NCBI RefSeq assembly: GCF_000730665.1
Contig: NZ_BBIV01000014.1
Span: 62,001 to 126,000 of the forward strand
Source of the DNA: Pseudomonas plecoglossicida NBRC 103162 = DSM 15088
GTDB lineage: Bacteria; Pseudomonadota; Gammaproteobacteria; Pseudomonadales; Pseudomonadaceae
Direction of reading: 5' to 3'
Length of the DNA stretch: 64,000 bases
Every line of letters starts with the position of its first letter. The first letter of the stretch is position 1. The translations under genes and the position numbers were made by a program. Below the pieces are notes generated by a model. It did no database searches, had not been told where the DNA came from, and saw only the letters and a list, made by a program, of their open reading frames with translations. Shown in pieces: positions 51,492 through 59,585 of this stretch.

Positions 51492-52301
51492 ATGAATCGA
51501 AAGCCAATTAAAGAAGCAATTTCACTTCCGCTTTTTGCAATCATCAGAGCATGCCGGGGAAGTAACTTTTCCGCATCGCGCGAATTGATGGCCCTGCTGC
51601 TCATTACCCTGCCGACAACAACATGGGGTGACAGCGAACTCAATGTGCAGATCGAAGAGGCCACCAGAGGACACCTGGAGCAACGTCTTGGCGCCCAGGC
51701 GCAACGCGAGCACTGGCAAGGCATGCGCTTCACCCAGAAACTGCTTGCCTTACCGCCTGATGCGCCTACAGCGGCCTGTACTGCCCCCTTGACGGTTCGT
51801 GCGACCACTGAGAGTGCAACGCTCGCCGAGCGACAGCGCCTGGACCTGCTGTGCACGGCGCAGCCGGGCTGGCGCTTGACGGTAACAGTGCAGGTCAGCG
51901 TATTCGTTCAGGCGGTCGTTGCAGCCAAAATCCTGGAGCGAGGGGGGGTAATCACAGCCGACATGCTTGAACGGCGGGAAGTGAGCGTGAGCAAAAACAG
52001 TCGAGGCCTTTTCAGTCAAGCCGATGAAGTCATCGGCCTGAGCGCCAAGCGCCGGATTCGCAGCCAGCAGGTGCTCAATCAGGGCATGCTGGTCTCGCCC
52101 TGGCTGGTCCGGCGCGGCGAGCGCGTCAGGATGGTTGCCCGCCATGGCGAAATTCAGGCTGTCACTCAGGGCGAGGCACTAAAGGACGGACGCAGTGGCC
52201 AAGTGATCCAGGTGAAGAACCTTGCCAGCGGCAGCATCATTGACGCCCAGGTCACCGAGCCTGGCACGGTAACCAGCACCTTCATCCCTTCGCAAAAATA
52301 A
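51492..52301 (+). CDS. flgA: P-ring assembly chaperone FlgA (LfgA)
   Basis: The 269-residue protein has the C-terminal SAF-type FlgA domain (VVAAKILERGGVITADMLERREVSV, then GEIQAVTQGEALKDGRSGQV and LASGSIIDAQVTEPG). It assists P-ring assembly in the periplasm. It diverges from flgB instead of preceding it in the same operon. The start is uncertain: ATG at 51588 begins directly at the hydrophobic segment MALLLITLPTTTWG and would leave the palindrome at 51556 outside the gene; neither start has a strong ribosome binding site. Confidence 0.88.
   Translation: MNRKPIKEAISLPLFAIIRACRGSNFSASRELMALLLITLPTTTWGDSELNVQIEEATRGHLEQRLGAQAQREHWQGMRFTQKLLALPPDAPTAACTAPLTVRATTESATLAERQRLDLLCTAQPGWRLTVTVQVSVFVQAVVAAKILERGGVITADMLERREVSVSKNSRGLFSQADEVIGLSAKRRIRSQQVLNQGMLVSPWLVRRGERVRMVARHGEIQAVTQGEALKDGRSGQVIQVKNLASGSIIDAQVTEPGTVTSTFIPSQK
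51556..51574. promoter_or_regulatory. Palindrome GGGGAA-N7-TTCCGC upstream of flgB promoter
   Basis: GGGGAA, seven bases and TTCCGC form an inverted repeat about 105 bases upstream of the flgB -24 element. The same pattern stands 85 bases upstream of the fliD sigma-54 promoter. It is a candidate binding site for a sigma-54 activator. Confidence 0.45.
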
Positions 52302-52314
52302 ATTCCGACAGCTA

Positions 52315-52343
52315 TTTAAGTCCACCGCACAGCATGTCGCCTT
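52315..52343 (+). promoter_or_regulatory. Candidate sigma-28 (LafS/FliA) promoter of flagellin
   Basis: TTTAAGTC, 13 bases and GTCGCCTT lie 71 bases before the flagellin ATG. The same blocks, 12 bases apart, stand in front of flgM. The layout resembles the FliA consensus (TAAA, then GCCGATAA) without matching it closely. A G-rich/C-rich inverted repeat follows in the leader at 52353-52374. Confidence 0.45.
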
Positions 52344-52413
52344 GGGTAGTCAGGGGGGAGTGAACCTCTTCCCCACAACCCACTTACTGATTGACTAACA
52401 AGGGACACACCTC

Positions 52414-53415
52414 ATGCCACTTTCGATTCATACCAACCATGGAGCACTTACCTCCATCAACGTTCTCAACAGGACCAGCCACGACATGGTCATCAGCCAG
52501 CAGCGCCTGGCCACTGGCTATCGCATCAATGGGGCAGCTGATAACCCCGCCGGCCTGCAAATCGCCAGCCGTCTAAACGCACAAAGCCGTGGCATGGAGG
52601 TCGCCGGGCGCAACATCGCCGATGCCACGTCCATGCTGCAAACCGCCGACAGCGGACTCGAAGAAGTCGGCAACATGCTGCTCCGCATGAAAGACCTGGC
52701 CACCCAGGCTGCCAACGGCACGAACGGTACCTCAGACCGCAAAGCGATGCAGAAGGAATACGACGAGCTGGGTAAAGAGTTGTACAACATCCTGGAGAAT
52801 ACCCGCTTCAACGACGAGCAGCTATTCGGCACTAAAGGCGGGGAAAGCAAGCTCAGTAAGGCGATCGATTTCCAGACTGGCGCCAGCGCTGACGAGAAAC
52901 TGAAATTCGACGCTAGCGCTTTGCTTACTAATCTGCGCGAGACTTTGCTCCAAGCAACCGAGAAATTCGATCCGCAAAAGGTAGCCAACGACCTTCAGGC
53001 AAGAAAAACCCCGGCTGAGAATGCACTCGAAGCAGCGAGGCAGAACCCGAATCCAGATCCGGCAGCTATAGCCGCACTGGAAAAGGCACTGAAAGAGGCG
53101 AGCGCAGAAGCCGGCAACGAAATCAGCGACAACGTGAATGCCTCCAATTCGATCAGCACACTGACGAAGGCACTGGATTCTGTCGGCGAGATGCGCGCCT
53201 CGTTCGGTGCCAATCTCAACCGTCTGACGCACATCGACAACAACTTGAGCAACGTTAGAGATAAAACCGACGTCGCCCGTGGCCGTATCATGGATACCGA
53301 CTACGCCCAGGAAAGCGCCAATAACGCCAAGAACATGATGCGGGCCCAGGCCACCATGTCAATGCTGCAAAATGACAGGCAGATGTCAGGCATGGTCCTC
53401 AACCTGCTTCGATAA
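52414..53415 (+). CDS. lafA: Flagellin, lateral type (LafA/FliC)
   Basis: The 333-residue protein has conserved flagellin N- and C-terminal helices (ISQQRLATGYRINGAADNPA and ANNAKNMMRAQATMSMLQND) and a short central region (about residues 150-250) that is mostly charged and helical rather than a large surface domain. It forms the filament of this cluster. AAGGGA precedes the ATG. It is followed by a strong terminator. Confidence 0.93.
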   Translation: MPLSIHTNHGALTSINVLNRTSHDMVISQQRLATGYRINGAADNPAGLQIASRLNAQSRGMEVAGRNIADATSMLQTADSGLEEVGNMLLRMKDLATQAANGTNGTSDRKAMQKEYDELGKELYNILENTRFNDEQLFGTKGGESKLSKAIDFQTGASADEKLKFDASALLTNLRETLLQATEKFDPQKVANDLQARKTPAENALEAARQNPNPDPAAIAALEKALKEASAEAGNEISDNVNASNSISTLTKALDSVGEMRASFGANLNRLTHIDNNLSNVRDKTDVARGRIMDTDYAQESANNAKNMMRAQATMSMLQNDRQMSGMVLNLLR

Positions 53416-53426
53416 ACGCAGCCCAT

Positions 53427-53456
53427 ACGCCCTCGACGCGACTCGGGGGCGTTTTG
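53427..53456 (+). terminator. Rho-independent terminator after flagellin
   Basis: ACGCCCTCGA and TCGGGGGCGT pair over ten positions (one G-U) around a six-base loop, followed by TTTT. From here to 53934 no convincing gene is seen; a 74-codon open frame at 53636 has no family features. Confidence 0.85.
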
Positions 53457-53934
53457 AGCAAGGTGATCTACCACTACTTGCTCCTTCCAGCCTTAAATTC
53501 AGACCTCTGGCACCCTTAGTCCGTATTAAGAGCTACGCCACCGCTCCCTTTTCATAATTAGATGGGAGCGATACTGTACTTGCTTCTCCTCTCGCAACGC
53601 CAAGCGCGCCCCCCCAAAAAAGATCGACGCCCATCATGCATCCGGGTTTCTGGCCGCCCGTCCGTTCCGAGGAGGAAAAGAGCACGTCAGGCGAGGTGCG
53701 CCTTTTGAAACGGTCACTCGGTTATCCAGTACACAGGGCTCCGCCTCTATCCGCCACACGGAACCGCTACACAACAGCGCCCTGCCCGCCAGGCTCGCTG
53801 TACCCTCGAAAGCTCAAGAATTGCCTTGCAGTAAATTCAGCCAATTCAATAGGTAATTAAGAATTTCCTTGCATCAACCTCAGGCCATCCAATAAAAAAA
53901 TAAGGCTCTTCCTACAACCATCTCGAACTTTTCC

Positions 53935-54720
53935 ATGACCACATTTTTTCCGAACATAAGGACCGGTCACAGCGAGCACGCCGCTATTTTCTGCCCGGTG
54001 TTTCACACACTGACAGTACTCAAAGGAGAGGAAACTGAGAAAATCGAGCTGGGATATGCCGGCGGCCGTTTGCTGGCTCGGCTGATGCAGGAGCCCGGGC
54101 AGTTAGTACCTCGCGCAACACTGATCGCCCATGCCTGGAGTGACCGTATTGTCGGTCAGGGCAGCCTTAACCAACAGGTGTATACGCTGCGCAAAATACT
54201 CGGTGATGAAAAGAGCCGCCAGATCATTCAAACCGTCCCCAGGCGCGGCTACCTGCTCAACCCTGCCTTTCTGGTCGCCGCTGCTCCAGCGCCTGCGCCG
54301 GTTACTGAAACGTTCGAAAACCCGCTTGATGGCACTGCGCAGCGGCCAGCGCCAAACAATCAACCCGCGGTACGATCGAACACACGGCGCACGCGGACAG
54401 TGGCCATCGTATTGGCCACGCTCCTGCTGGGCTATTTGTACGCTGCATTGCCAAGCCAACACTTCCCCGAGCGCCTGCAGGGCACTGAGAATACGAACAA
54501 TCGCCCACCCCAGACGCCGAAGCTGATCAGCCCCCCACAGACACTCACCGAACGCCTGATCAAACTTCAAACGGAGCGAAAAACCGGTCGCATTGGTGAT
54601 ACGTCGACAGGGAAGCCGTTAAATACCCCCGGGCAACCCAGCGAGAACTGCACCATCACCCTGCATGATAGCGTCCCCCCTGATCTGAGCGACAACCGGC
54701 TGCGCGAATGTGTCTATTGA
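53935..54720 (+). CDS. lafZ: LafZ-like transmembrane winged-helix regulator
   Basis: The 261-residue protein has a CadC/ToxR-type DNA-binding winged helix at the N-terminus (residues about 30-110, with GSLNQQVYTLRKILGD and TVPRRGYLL), a single membrane helix near residue 158-175 (TVAIVLATLLLGYLYAAL) and a periplasmic tail. Flag-2 clusters encode such a protein (LafZ) next to the flagellin. It could link an envelope signal to flagellar genes; its target is unknown. Confidence 0.75.
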   Translation: MTTFFPNIRTGHSEHAAIFCPVFHTLTVLKGEETEKIELGYAGGRLLARLMQEPGQLVPRATLIAHAWSDRIVGQGSLNQQVYTLRKILGDEKSRQIIQTVPRRGYLLNPAFLVAAAPAPAPVTETFENPLDGTAQRPAPNNQPAVRSNTRRTRTVAIVLATLLLGYLYAALPSQHFPERLQGTENTNNRPPQTPKLISPPQTLTERLIKLQTERKTGRIGDTSTGKPLNTPGQPSENCTITLHDSVPPDLSDNRLRECVY

Positions 54721-54767
54721 TGCACCCCGCCCAGCCTGCTTACCCAAAGCAGCGCGCATCGATCGCA

Positions 54768-55676
54768 CTATTCAATTTTTTGCGCCCTGGGCGCGCCAGG
54801 TTCGACAAAATCGGCCGCATGGCCGGTGTAGCGTACATACCGCTCACTGAACAATTGCCGATACAAGGCCTCTGCTTGGCTGGTCAACAATAGCAATTCA
54901 ATCCGTCGATTGGCACCGCTGAGCGGCTCATCGCTACGCAAGAGCATCTGATCGGCCTGGGCTGACACTTGCAGAATACCGGTCGCGGGCAAGCCGGCTG
55001 CGACCAGTACGGCGCGCGCCGACAAGGCCCGCTCGCCTGACAAATTCCAGTTGTCATAACCACCAGCGCCTCGATAGGGTGTGGCGTCGGTGTGTCCACT
55101 GATAATCAGTTTGTTCTCGACCTTGAGCAACTCCGTGGCCAAGGCAGCCAGCAGGGCACGAAAATGAGGATTTAACTGGGCACTGCCACGCTCGAACATG
55201 AAGCGTCGTTCGTCGTCCTTGATCAGGATACGCAAGCCCTGGGGTACCACCTGCACCTGGACGTTGGCCAGGGCGTCTGCGCGCTCGGCCAACAGACTCA
55301 TCAGCCTGGCCAGTGTCTGCAACTCGGCTTCGCTGTCGTAGCGTTCTGCGGCCTGCCCGGCATCCTCAATATCATGGGGCTCTCTGGACCGCTCGGGATT
55401 TTGCACCAGACCGACGAAGTCGATCGGCTCTCGGCTGACACTGTCAAAAATACCAAGACCACCCTGCACAACCGTAGCGCCATGTTCAACCGTCGGTGTT
55501 CTGAGTTGCTCATCGATCTGCGGCTGGATGATCCACAACACCATGAACAGCGCCATCATCGCCAGGGTAAAGTCGGCAAATGCGACCTTCCAGGCACCAG
55601 ACTGCTGCTCAGCATGGCCACGCTTGCTACGGCGCTTGACGATAACCCGTTCGCCTTGCTCGGCACGTAGGCTCAT
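54768..55676 (-). CDS. lafU: Flagellar stator protein MotB (LafU)
   Basis: The 302-residue protein has one N-terminal membrane helix with the channel Asp in VAFADFTLAMMALFMVLW and a C-terminal OmpA-like peptidoglycan-binding domain (IISGHTDATPYRG and NLSGERALSARAVLV). It anchors the stator. It overlaps motA by four bases and ends the leftward operon, 47 bases from the convergent lafZ stop. Confidence 0.92.
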   Translation of the reverse strand: MSLRAEQGERVIVKRRSKRGHAEQQSGAWKVAFADFTLAMMALFMVLWIIQPQIDEQLRTPTVEHGATVVQGGLGIFDSVSREPIDFVGLVQNPERSREPHDIEDAGQAAERYDSEAELQTLARLMSLLAERADALANVQVQVVPQGLRILIKDDERRFMFERGSAQLNPHFRALLAALATELLKVENKLIISGHTDATPYRGAGGYDNWNLSGERALSARAVLVAAGLPATGILQVSAQADQMLLRSDEPLSGANRRIELLLLTSQAEALYRQLFSERYVRYTGHAADFVEPGAPRAQKIE

Positions 55677-56545
55677 AGCGGCCCCCGCTCGTCTTCATAA
55701 CTGGTGACCCATTTTTCCAGGTGTTTGAACGCTGGCTTGACATCCTGTTCAATCAGTTTCCGACCAGCATCCACAGCCAGCAGGGTCGGCTTGCCGGCAA
55801 CATGGGCCACCAACGTGGTGCGGACACATTCAAGGGCCGAGAGCTCAGTGCGAATGCGCTGCGTCATGGCATTGCTCATGGGTTCCATCAGGCAATAGCA
55901 AAGGAAGATGCCCAGGAAGGTTCCCACCAGCGCAGCGGCCACATGAGTCCCGATCTCTGCAACTGACCCGCCGATGCTGTCCATGGTGGTGATGATGCCC
56001 AGAATCGCCGCCAGGATACCGAACCCCGGCATGGCCTCACCAACCTTGTGCAGCGAGCGCGACGGCAACAGCAGAGTGTCATGCATGGCATCAAGCTCCT
56101 GCTCCAGAAAGCCTTCCAGTTCGTGGGCTTTGATCTTGCCCATGGCCATCAGGCGGAAGTTGTCGGCGATGAACGCCATCAGGTTTTTTTCCTGAAGGAT
56201 GAGCGGGTACTTGGCAAACAGCTCGCTTTGATCCGGCTCCTCGATGTGCGCATCCAACGCCCTGAGGCCACCGATCTCTACGGTTTCAAGCAGTTCATAC
56301 AGCACCATCAGCAACTGACGCTGAAACTCTTCGCCGCGCCGCTTGAATGAGAAAATGCCTTTGATTTGCGAGCACATTTCCAGCAGTACTTCCTTCGGAT
56401 TGCCGATGATCAGACTCCCCAGCGCCGCCCCCAGTACAATGATCACTTCTGCGGGCTGCCATAACACCGATACACCTCCCCCGCTCGTAACGAAACCGCC
56501 CAGCACGCAGCCGATAATAATTAAAGCGCCCAGAATTTTTTGCAC
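55673..56545 (-). CDS. lafT: Flagellar stator protein MotA (LafT)
   Basis: The 290-residue protein has four helices, cytoplasmic charged loop and the conserved GFGILAAILGIITTMDSIGG and AAALVGTFLGIFLCY segments of MotA. It forms the proton channel with LafU. It begins two bases after the fliA stop. Confidence 0.93.
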   Translation of the reverse strand: MQKILGALIIIGCVLGGFVTSGGGVSVLWQPAEVIIVLGAALGSLIIGNPKEVLLEMCSQIKGIFSFKRRGEEFQRQLLMVLYELLETVEIGGLRALDAHIEEPDQSELFAKYPLILQEKNLMAFIADNFRLMAMGKIKAHELEGFLEQELDAMHDTLLLPSRSLHKVGEAMPGFGILAAILGIITTMDSIGGSVAEIGTHVAAALVGTFLGIFLCYCLMEPMSNAMTQRIRTELSALECVRTTLVAHVAGKPTLLAVDAGRKLIEQDVKPAFKHLEKWVTSYEDERGPL

Positions 56546-56547
56546 GT

Positions 56548-57282
56548 TCAGTTACTCTTGGTTAGACAAGCACAAGCCTTTTCGATGGCCTGCTTACTCA
56601 ACTGACAGACCCGGGCGTCACTGACGTTCAGCACCAAGCCAATTTCTTTAAGATTCAGTTCATGCTGGTAGTACAGCGTCAGCACCAAACGCTCGCGCTC
56701 ATCGAGATGGTCCAGCGCCTGCGCCAACAAACGCTCGCCAAGTACCAGGTCCTCAACACTGGTACCGCTCTGAAGAAACCCTCGATCGGGATCCAGGAGC
56801 AGTGTATCGAGGCTTTCGATGGCTTCCGCCGCCTCGGCTTGCAGATAGGACTGGTACTGCGCATGGTTCAAGCCGGTGGCCTCGAGCACCTCTACATCCT
56901 TAGGCTGGCGGCCTAATCTGCGACTGAGCTGGCGTACTGCGTCGCGGACCTTGTGCGCCTGTTGCCGCAGCCGCCGTGGACGCCAGTCCTGCCGACGCAG
57001 CTCGTCGAGAATGGCCCCACGAATGCGCATCGCGGCAAACCGGGCAAACTGCTCATCGGGCACGCCATAGCGACGCAGCCCCTCGAGCAGCCCCATCAAG
57101 CCAATCTGCTCCATGTCGTCACGGTCGAGGACTTGGCTGGCCTGTATCGATAGCTGATTGACAATGCGCTTGACCAGCGGTAGGTAGTCCATCAACCAAC
57201 GCTGCTCGGCGCCTGGCAACAATGGGGGCGACAAAGCGTCGCGGGGATCTGGACCGTAAGCGACCAACCAGTTGTCGTCCAT
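56548..57282 (-). CDS. lafS: Flagellar sigma-28 factor FliA (LafS)
   Basis: The 244-residue protein has sigma region 2 (YLPLVKRIVNQLSIQ, DMEQIGLMGLLEGLRRYG), region 3 (RRLRQQAHKVRDAVRQLSRRLGR) and region 4 (LNLKEIGLVLNVSDARVCQLSK). It is the cluster's own sigma-28 and is encoded with its stator, a hallmark of Flag-2 clusters. ATG at 57282, seven bases from the fliL stop, is preferred to an upstream GTG/ATG that overlaps fliL. Confidence 0.93.
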   Translation of the reverse strand: MDDNWLVAYGPDPRDALSPPLLPGAEQRWLMDYLPLVKRIVNQLSIQASQVLDRDDMEQIGLMGLLEGLRRYGVPDEQFARFAAMRIRGAILDELRRQDWRPRRLRQQAHKVRDAVRQLSRRLGRQPKDVEVLEATGLNHAQYQSYLQAEAAEAIESLDTLLLDPDRGFLQSGTSVEDLVLGERLLAQALDHLDERERLVLTLYYQHELNLKEIGLVLNVSDARVCQLSKQAIEKACACLTKSN

Positions 57283-57289
57283 GGTCGCT

Positions 57290-57757
57290 TTACTGCGCCA
57301 GCCACTTGCTGACCAGCACTCCACTGAAGGGTATCTGCATTCCCTTGGCGGTGAAATCCCTGGCCAGCTCAGCGTTCAAACGTTGCTGAACTTCATTGAT
57401 CCGCATGGCTTTCAATTCGCCGAGCGGGAGGCTCGACAGCGAGGCGATCACCGAATGGCGCACCAGTGGCTCAAGCTGTTTGAACAGGCCGGCCTGCTCG
57501 TTCTTGTCCACCTGCAGCGCGAGATCAAGGACGAAGTAATGCTCGCGGTCCTCACCTGGCAGGTTCAACACGATTTTTTCCACAGGGTAGAACGCGTACT
57601 CGGAAATATCTCGCTGAGCAGGTTTGACGTCGCCCAACTCAGCCAGCGAAACCGCTGCAGGCATAGCGTTCAGATACAGGTAGACGAAAACTCCGCCGCC
57701 CACGGTAATTACCAGGTTCAGCCCGACCACTAACAAAATGACACGCGATATTGACAT
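57290..57757 (-). CDS. lafF: FliL-like basal body protein (LafF)
   Basis: The 155-residue protein has one N-terminal membrane helix (VILLVVGLNLVITVGGGVFVYLYL) and the FliL periplasmic domain (FYPVEKIVLNLPGEDREHYFV). FliL surrounds or supports the stator. The start at 57757 is chosen because an upstream TTG gives an unusual 18-residue extension. Confidence 0.85.
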   Translation of the reverse strand: MSISRVILLVVGLNLVITVGGGVFVYLYLNAMPAAVSLAELGDVKPAQRDISEYAFYPVEKIVLNLPGEDREHYFVLDLALQVDKNEQAGLFKQLEPLVRHSVIASLSSLPLGELKAMRINEVQQRLNAELARDFTAKGMQIPFSGVLVSKWLAQ

Positions 57758-57820
57758 GAGTGTTTCTAATCCATTTAAAACTGAGTGGTGAATTTGGTGT
57801 ACGGCTGACAATTACGCGTA

Positions 57821-58888
57821 CTAAACCGTGACGAGCACATCGCTAGGCCGTTGCCTGTCCGTTACGGTCGAGGGTTGTTCCTCCGCACGGGCTGCGGAAA
57901 TGGTTGCGTCGCGACGCGACTGACGCGGCTGGTCGCGCGACTGACGCCCCTGGCTATCGGAAACCTGCACGCTGACTGGCAGCGAACTCTGTTCCAGCAG
58001 ATCCAGGCGCAAGCGCTCGCTCGTGGCATTCAGCAGACGCACAACATCACTTTGAGCTGCCGACAGATGAACGCTCAGGCGACCAGACTCATGAGTGATG
58101 AAAATCTCCAGGCTACCCAGTTCCGGTGGATCCAGGCGAATGGTCGCCTGTTGCAGCCGTTGTTGAAGCTGGACCTCAACCGTTTCGCGAAGCGCGTGCA
58201 GCATTTGCTCACCCCAACGCGCCTGCGGCGCGGCAAGCTTGAGCTGGCGGTCAAACACCTGCTCGGCAAGTGCATCGACAGTTGGCGCTCGGGCATCCAC
58301 ACTGACCGACTCAACGTTGAATATCGCGTCCATGTGCATAGCTGCCCTCGCCGGCGCCGGCTGAATGGACACTGATGACGCCAGCGTCGTCCGTGCCTGC
58401 TTGTCCGTCAGCTTGCCGAGCAGAAACCCCATGTGCACGTTTTCGTGCCCCTCGACCACCTCATTATCTGCAGCCTGGTCAGCAACCTGCAGCGTTGTTT
58501 CAAGCTGGGTCAGCGCCTGCGGGCCACCCCGCGCAAGAGGTGTTGAAGGCGGAGAGTCCCGGGCCTGCACCTGCAACGACTGCTGACTCAACATCATGGC
58601 CAACCAATGCTGCGGGCTCACTACCGGCACCGGTTCAGGTTCTGACTCAGCCTCAGACTCAGACTCAGCCTTACGCTCGACCTGCACTTGACCTTCATCG
58701 CTAGCGTCCATACTGCTGCTCACCAACCTCTGCGTTTCAAATGGCGCCGATGGCTCAGCAGAGACAGATATCTGGGGGTCTTGCAGCAACAACTCAAAGC
58801 TGTCGCCCGGCAGCGTCGTCTTCGGTAACACCTCGAACAATGGTTCGACCGGGGCGACGCCACCCATCAGCGGGAGTGAAACGCTCAT
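57821..58888 (-). CDS. lafE: Hook-length control protein FliK (LafE)
   Basis: The 355-residue protein has a variable, acidic and proline-rich N-terminal two thirds and the FliK C-terminal substrate-switch domain (TIRLDPPELGSLEIFIT and LLEQSSLPVSVQV). It measures hook length and switches export specificity. Confidence 0.88.
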   Translation of the reverse strand: MSVSLPLMGGVAPVEPLFEVLPKTTLPGDSFELLLQDPQISVSAEPSAPFETQRLVSSSMDASDEGQVQVERKAESESEAESEPEPVPVVSPQHWLAMMLSQQSLQVQARDSPPSTPLARGGPQALTQLETTLQVADQAADNEVVEGHENVHMGFLLGKLTDKQARTTLASSVSIQPAPARAAMHMDAIFNVESVSVDARAPTVDALAEQVFDRQLKLAAPQARWGEQMLHALRETVEVQLQQRLQQATIRLDPPELGSLEIFITHESGRLSVHLSAAQSDVVRLLNATSERLRLDLLEQSSLPVSVQVSDSQGRQSRDQPRQSRRDATISAARAEEQPSTVTDRQRPSDVLVTV

Positions 58889-58891
58889 GAC

Positions 58892-59209
58892 CTAAGCCAC
58901 TCCCTGGTCGCTGCCGGCCAGAAAGTAAGCAGTACGCCCTTCGCTGTGCTCGATATGCCGGTTGAGGACGCTGCGCAAACGCTCAGACTCGACACGACCG
59001 GCCTCCAGCACTTGCGTATACCGCTGTCTGAACAGCGCCAGTTGACTGACGACCTCGCCTGCAATTGCTCCGCGGCCCTGCAACTGCTGCAACTCCAGGC
59101 GTATCACGCCATCGAGTTCGCCGATCGCTGCCCAGTCACGCGCGAGCCACAGCTGACCCAGCCGAGACTGCAACAATGCGAGTCGATTACGATCATTTTC
59201 GGGCAGCAT
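58892..59209 (-). CDS. lafD: FliT-like chaperone (LafD)
   Basis: The 105-residue helical protein (NRLALLQSRLGQLWLARDW) lies in the fliT/lafD position between fliS and fliK. Sequence similarity to FliT is weak, so the call rests on position, size and helical content. It overlaps fliS by 17 bases. FliT-type proteins bind FliD. Confidence 0.65.
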   Translation of the reverse strand: MLPENDRNRLALLQSRLGQLWLARDWAAIGELDGVIRLELQQLQGRGAIAGEVVSQLALFRQRYTQVLEAGRVESERLRSVLNRHIEHSEGRTAYFLAGSDQGVA

Positions 59210-59576
59210 TGACACCCTCCCAGCCCTCGCGTAACTGCTCCAGCAGGTACACCACCTCATCCAGCCCCGGCAGCGACAGCGATACACTGACATCCACCAA
59301 ACGGTGCAAACAGTAATCGTATAGTCGCGACAGCGACTGCACGACCTCGCCCCCCATGTCGTAATCAAGGCAGCTGTTGAGTGCAGAGAGGATGTTCATG
59401 CATTTCTCCAGCGATTTCCCTTTTTGGGCGTAACGCTGGGCCTCGATATGCCCACGCGCGCGACTCAACTCATCGAGCAGGCCGTCGAACAGCACCAGAA
59501 CCAGCTCATAGGGCGACGCTGAGCTGGCCCGGACTTCCAGATCGACCGTGCGATAGCTTTCATAGCTCTCATTCAT
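59193..59576 (-). CDS. lafC: Flagellin export chaperone FliS (LafC)
   Basis: The 127-residue protein has FliS features (ASPYELVLVLFDGLLDELSRARGHI and LEKCMNILSALNSCLDYDMGGE). It keeps flagellin unfolded before export. It starts nine bases after the fliD stop. Confidence 0.9.
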   Translation of the reverse strand: MNESYESYRTVDLEVRASSASPYELVLVLFDGLLDELSRARGHIEAQRYAQKGKSLEKCMNILSALNSCLDYDMGGEVVQSLSRLYDYCLHRLVDVSVSLSLPGLDEVVYLLEQLREGWEGVNAARK

Positions 59577-59585
59577 TTCTTGGGC

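Noticed and set aside
52262..52278. TGGCACGG resembling a sigma-54 -24 box before flagellin
   Set aside because: The GC of the -12 element is one base too far and TTGC is absent; it lies in the 3' end of flgA.
53636..53860. 74-codon open frame between flagellin and lafZ
   Set aside because: No ribosome binding site of note, odd composition and no family features.
54981..55005. REP-like string GGTCGCGGGCAAGCCGGC inside motB
   Set aside because: It is part of the conserved MotB coding frame and lacks the flanking REP sequence; similarity is by chance.
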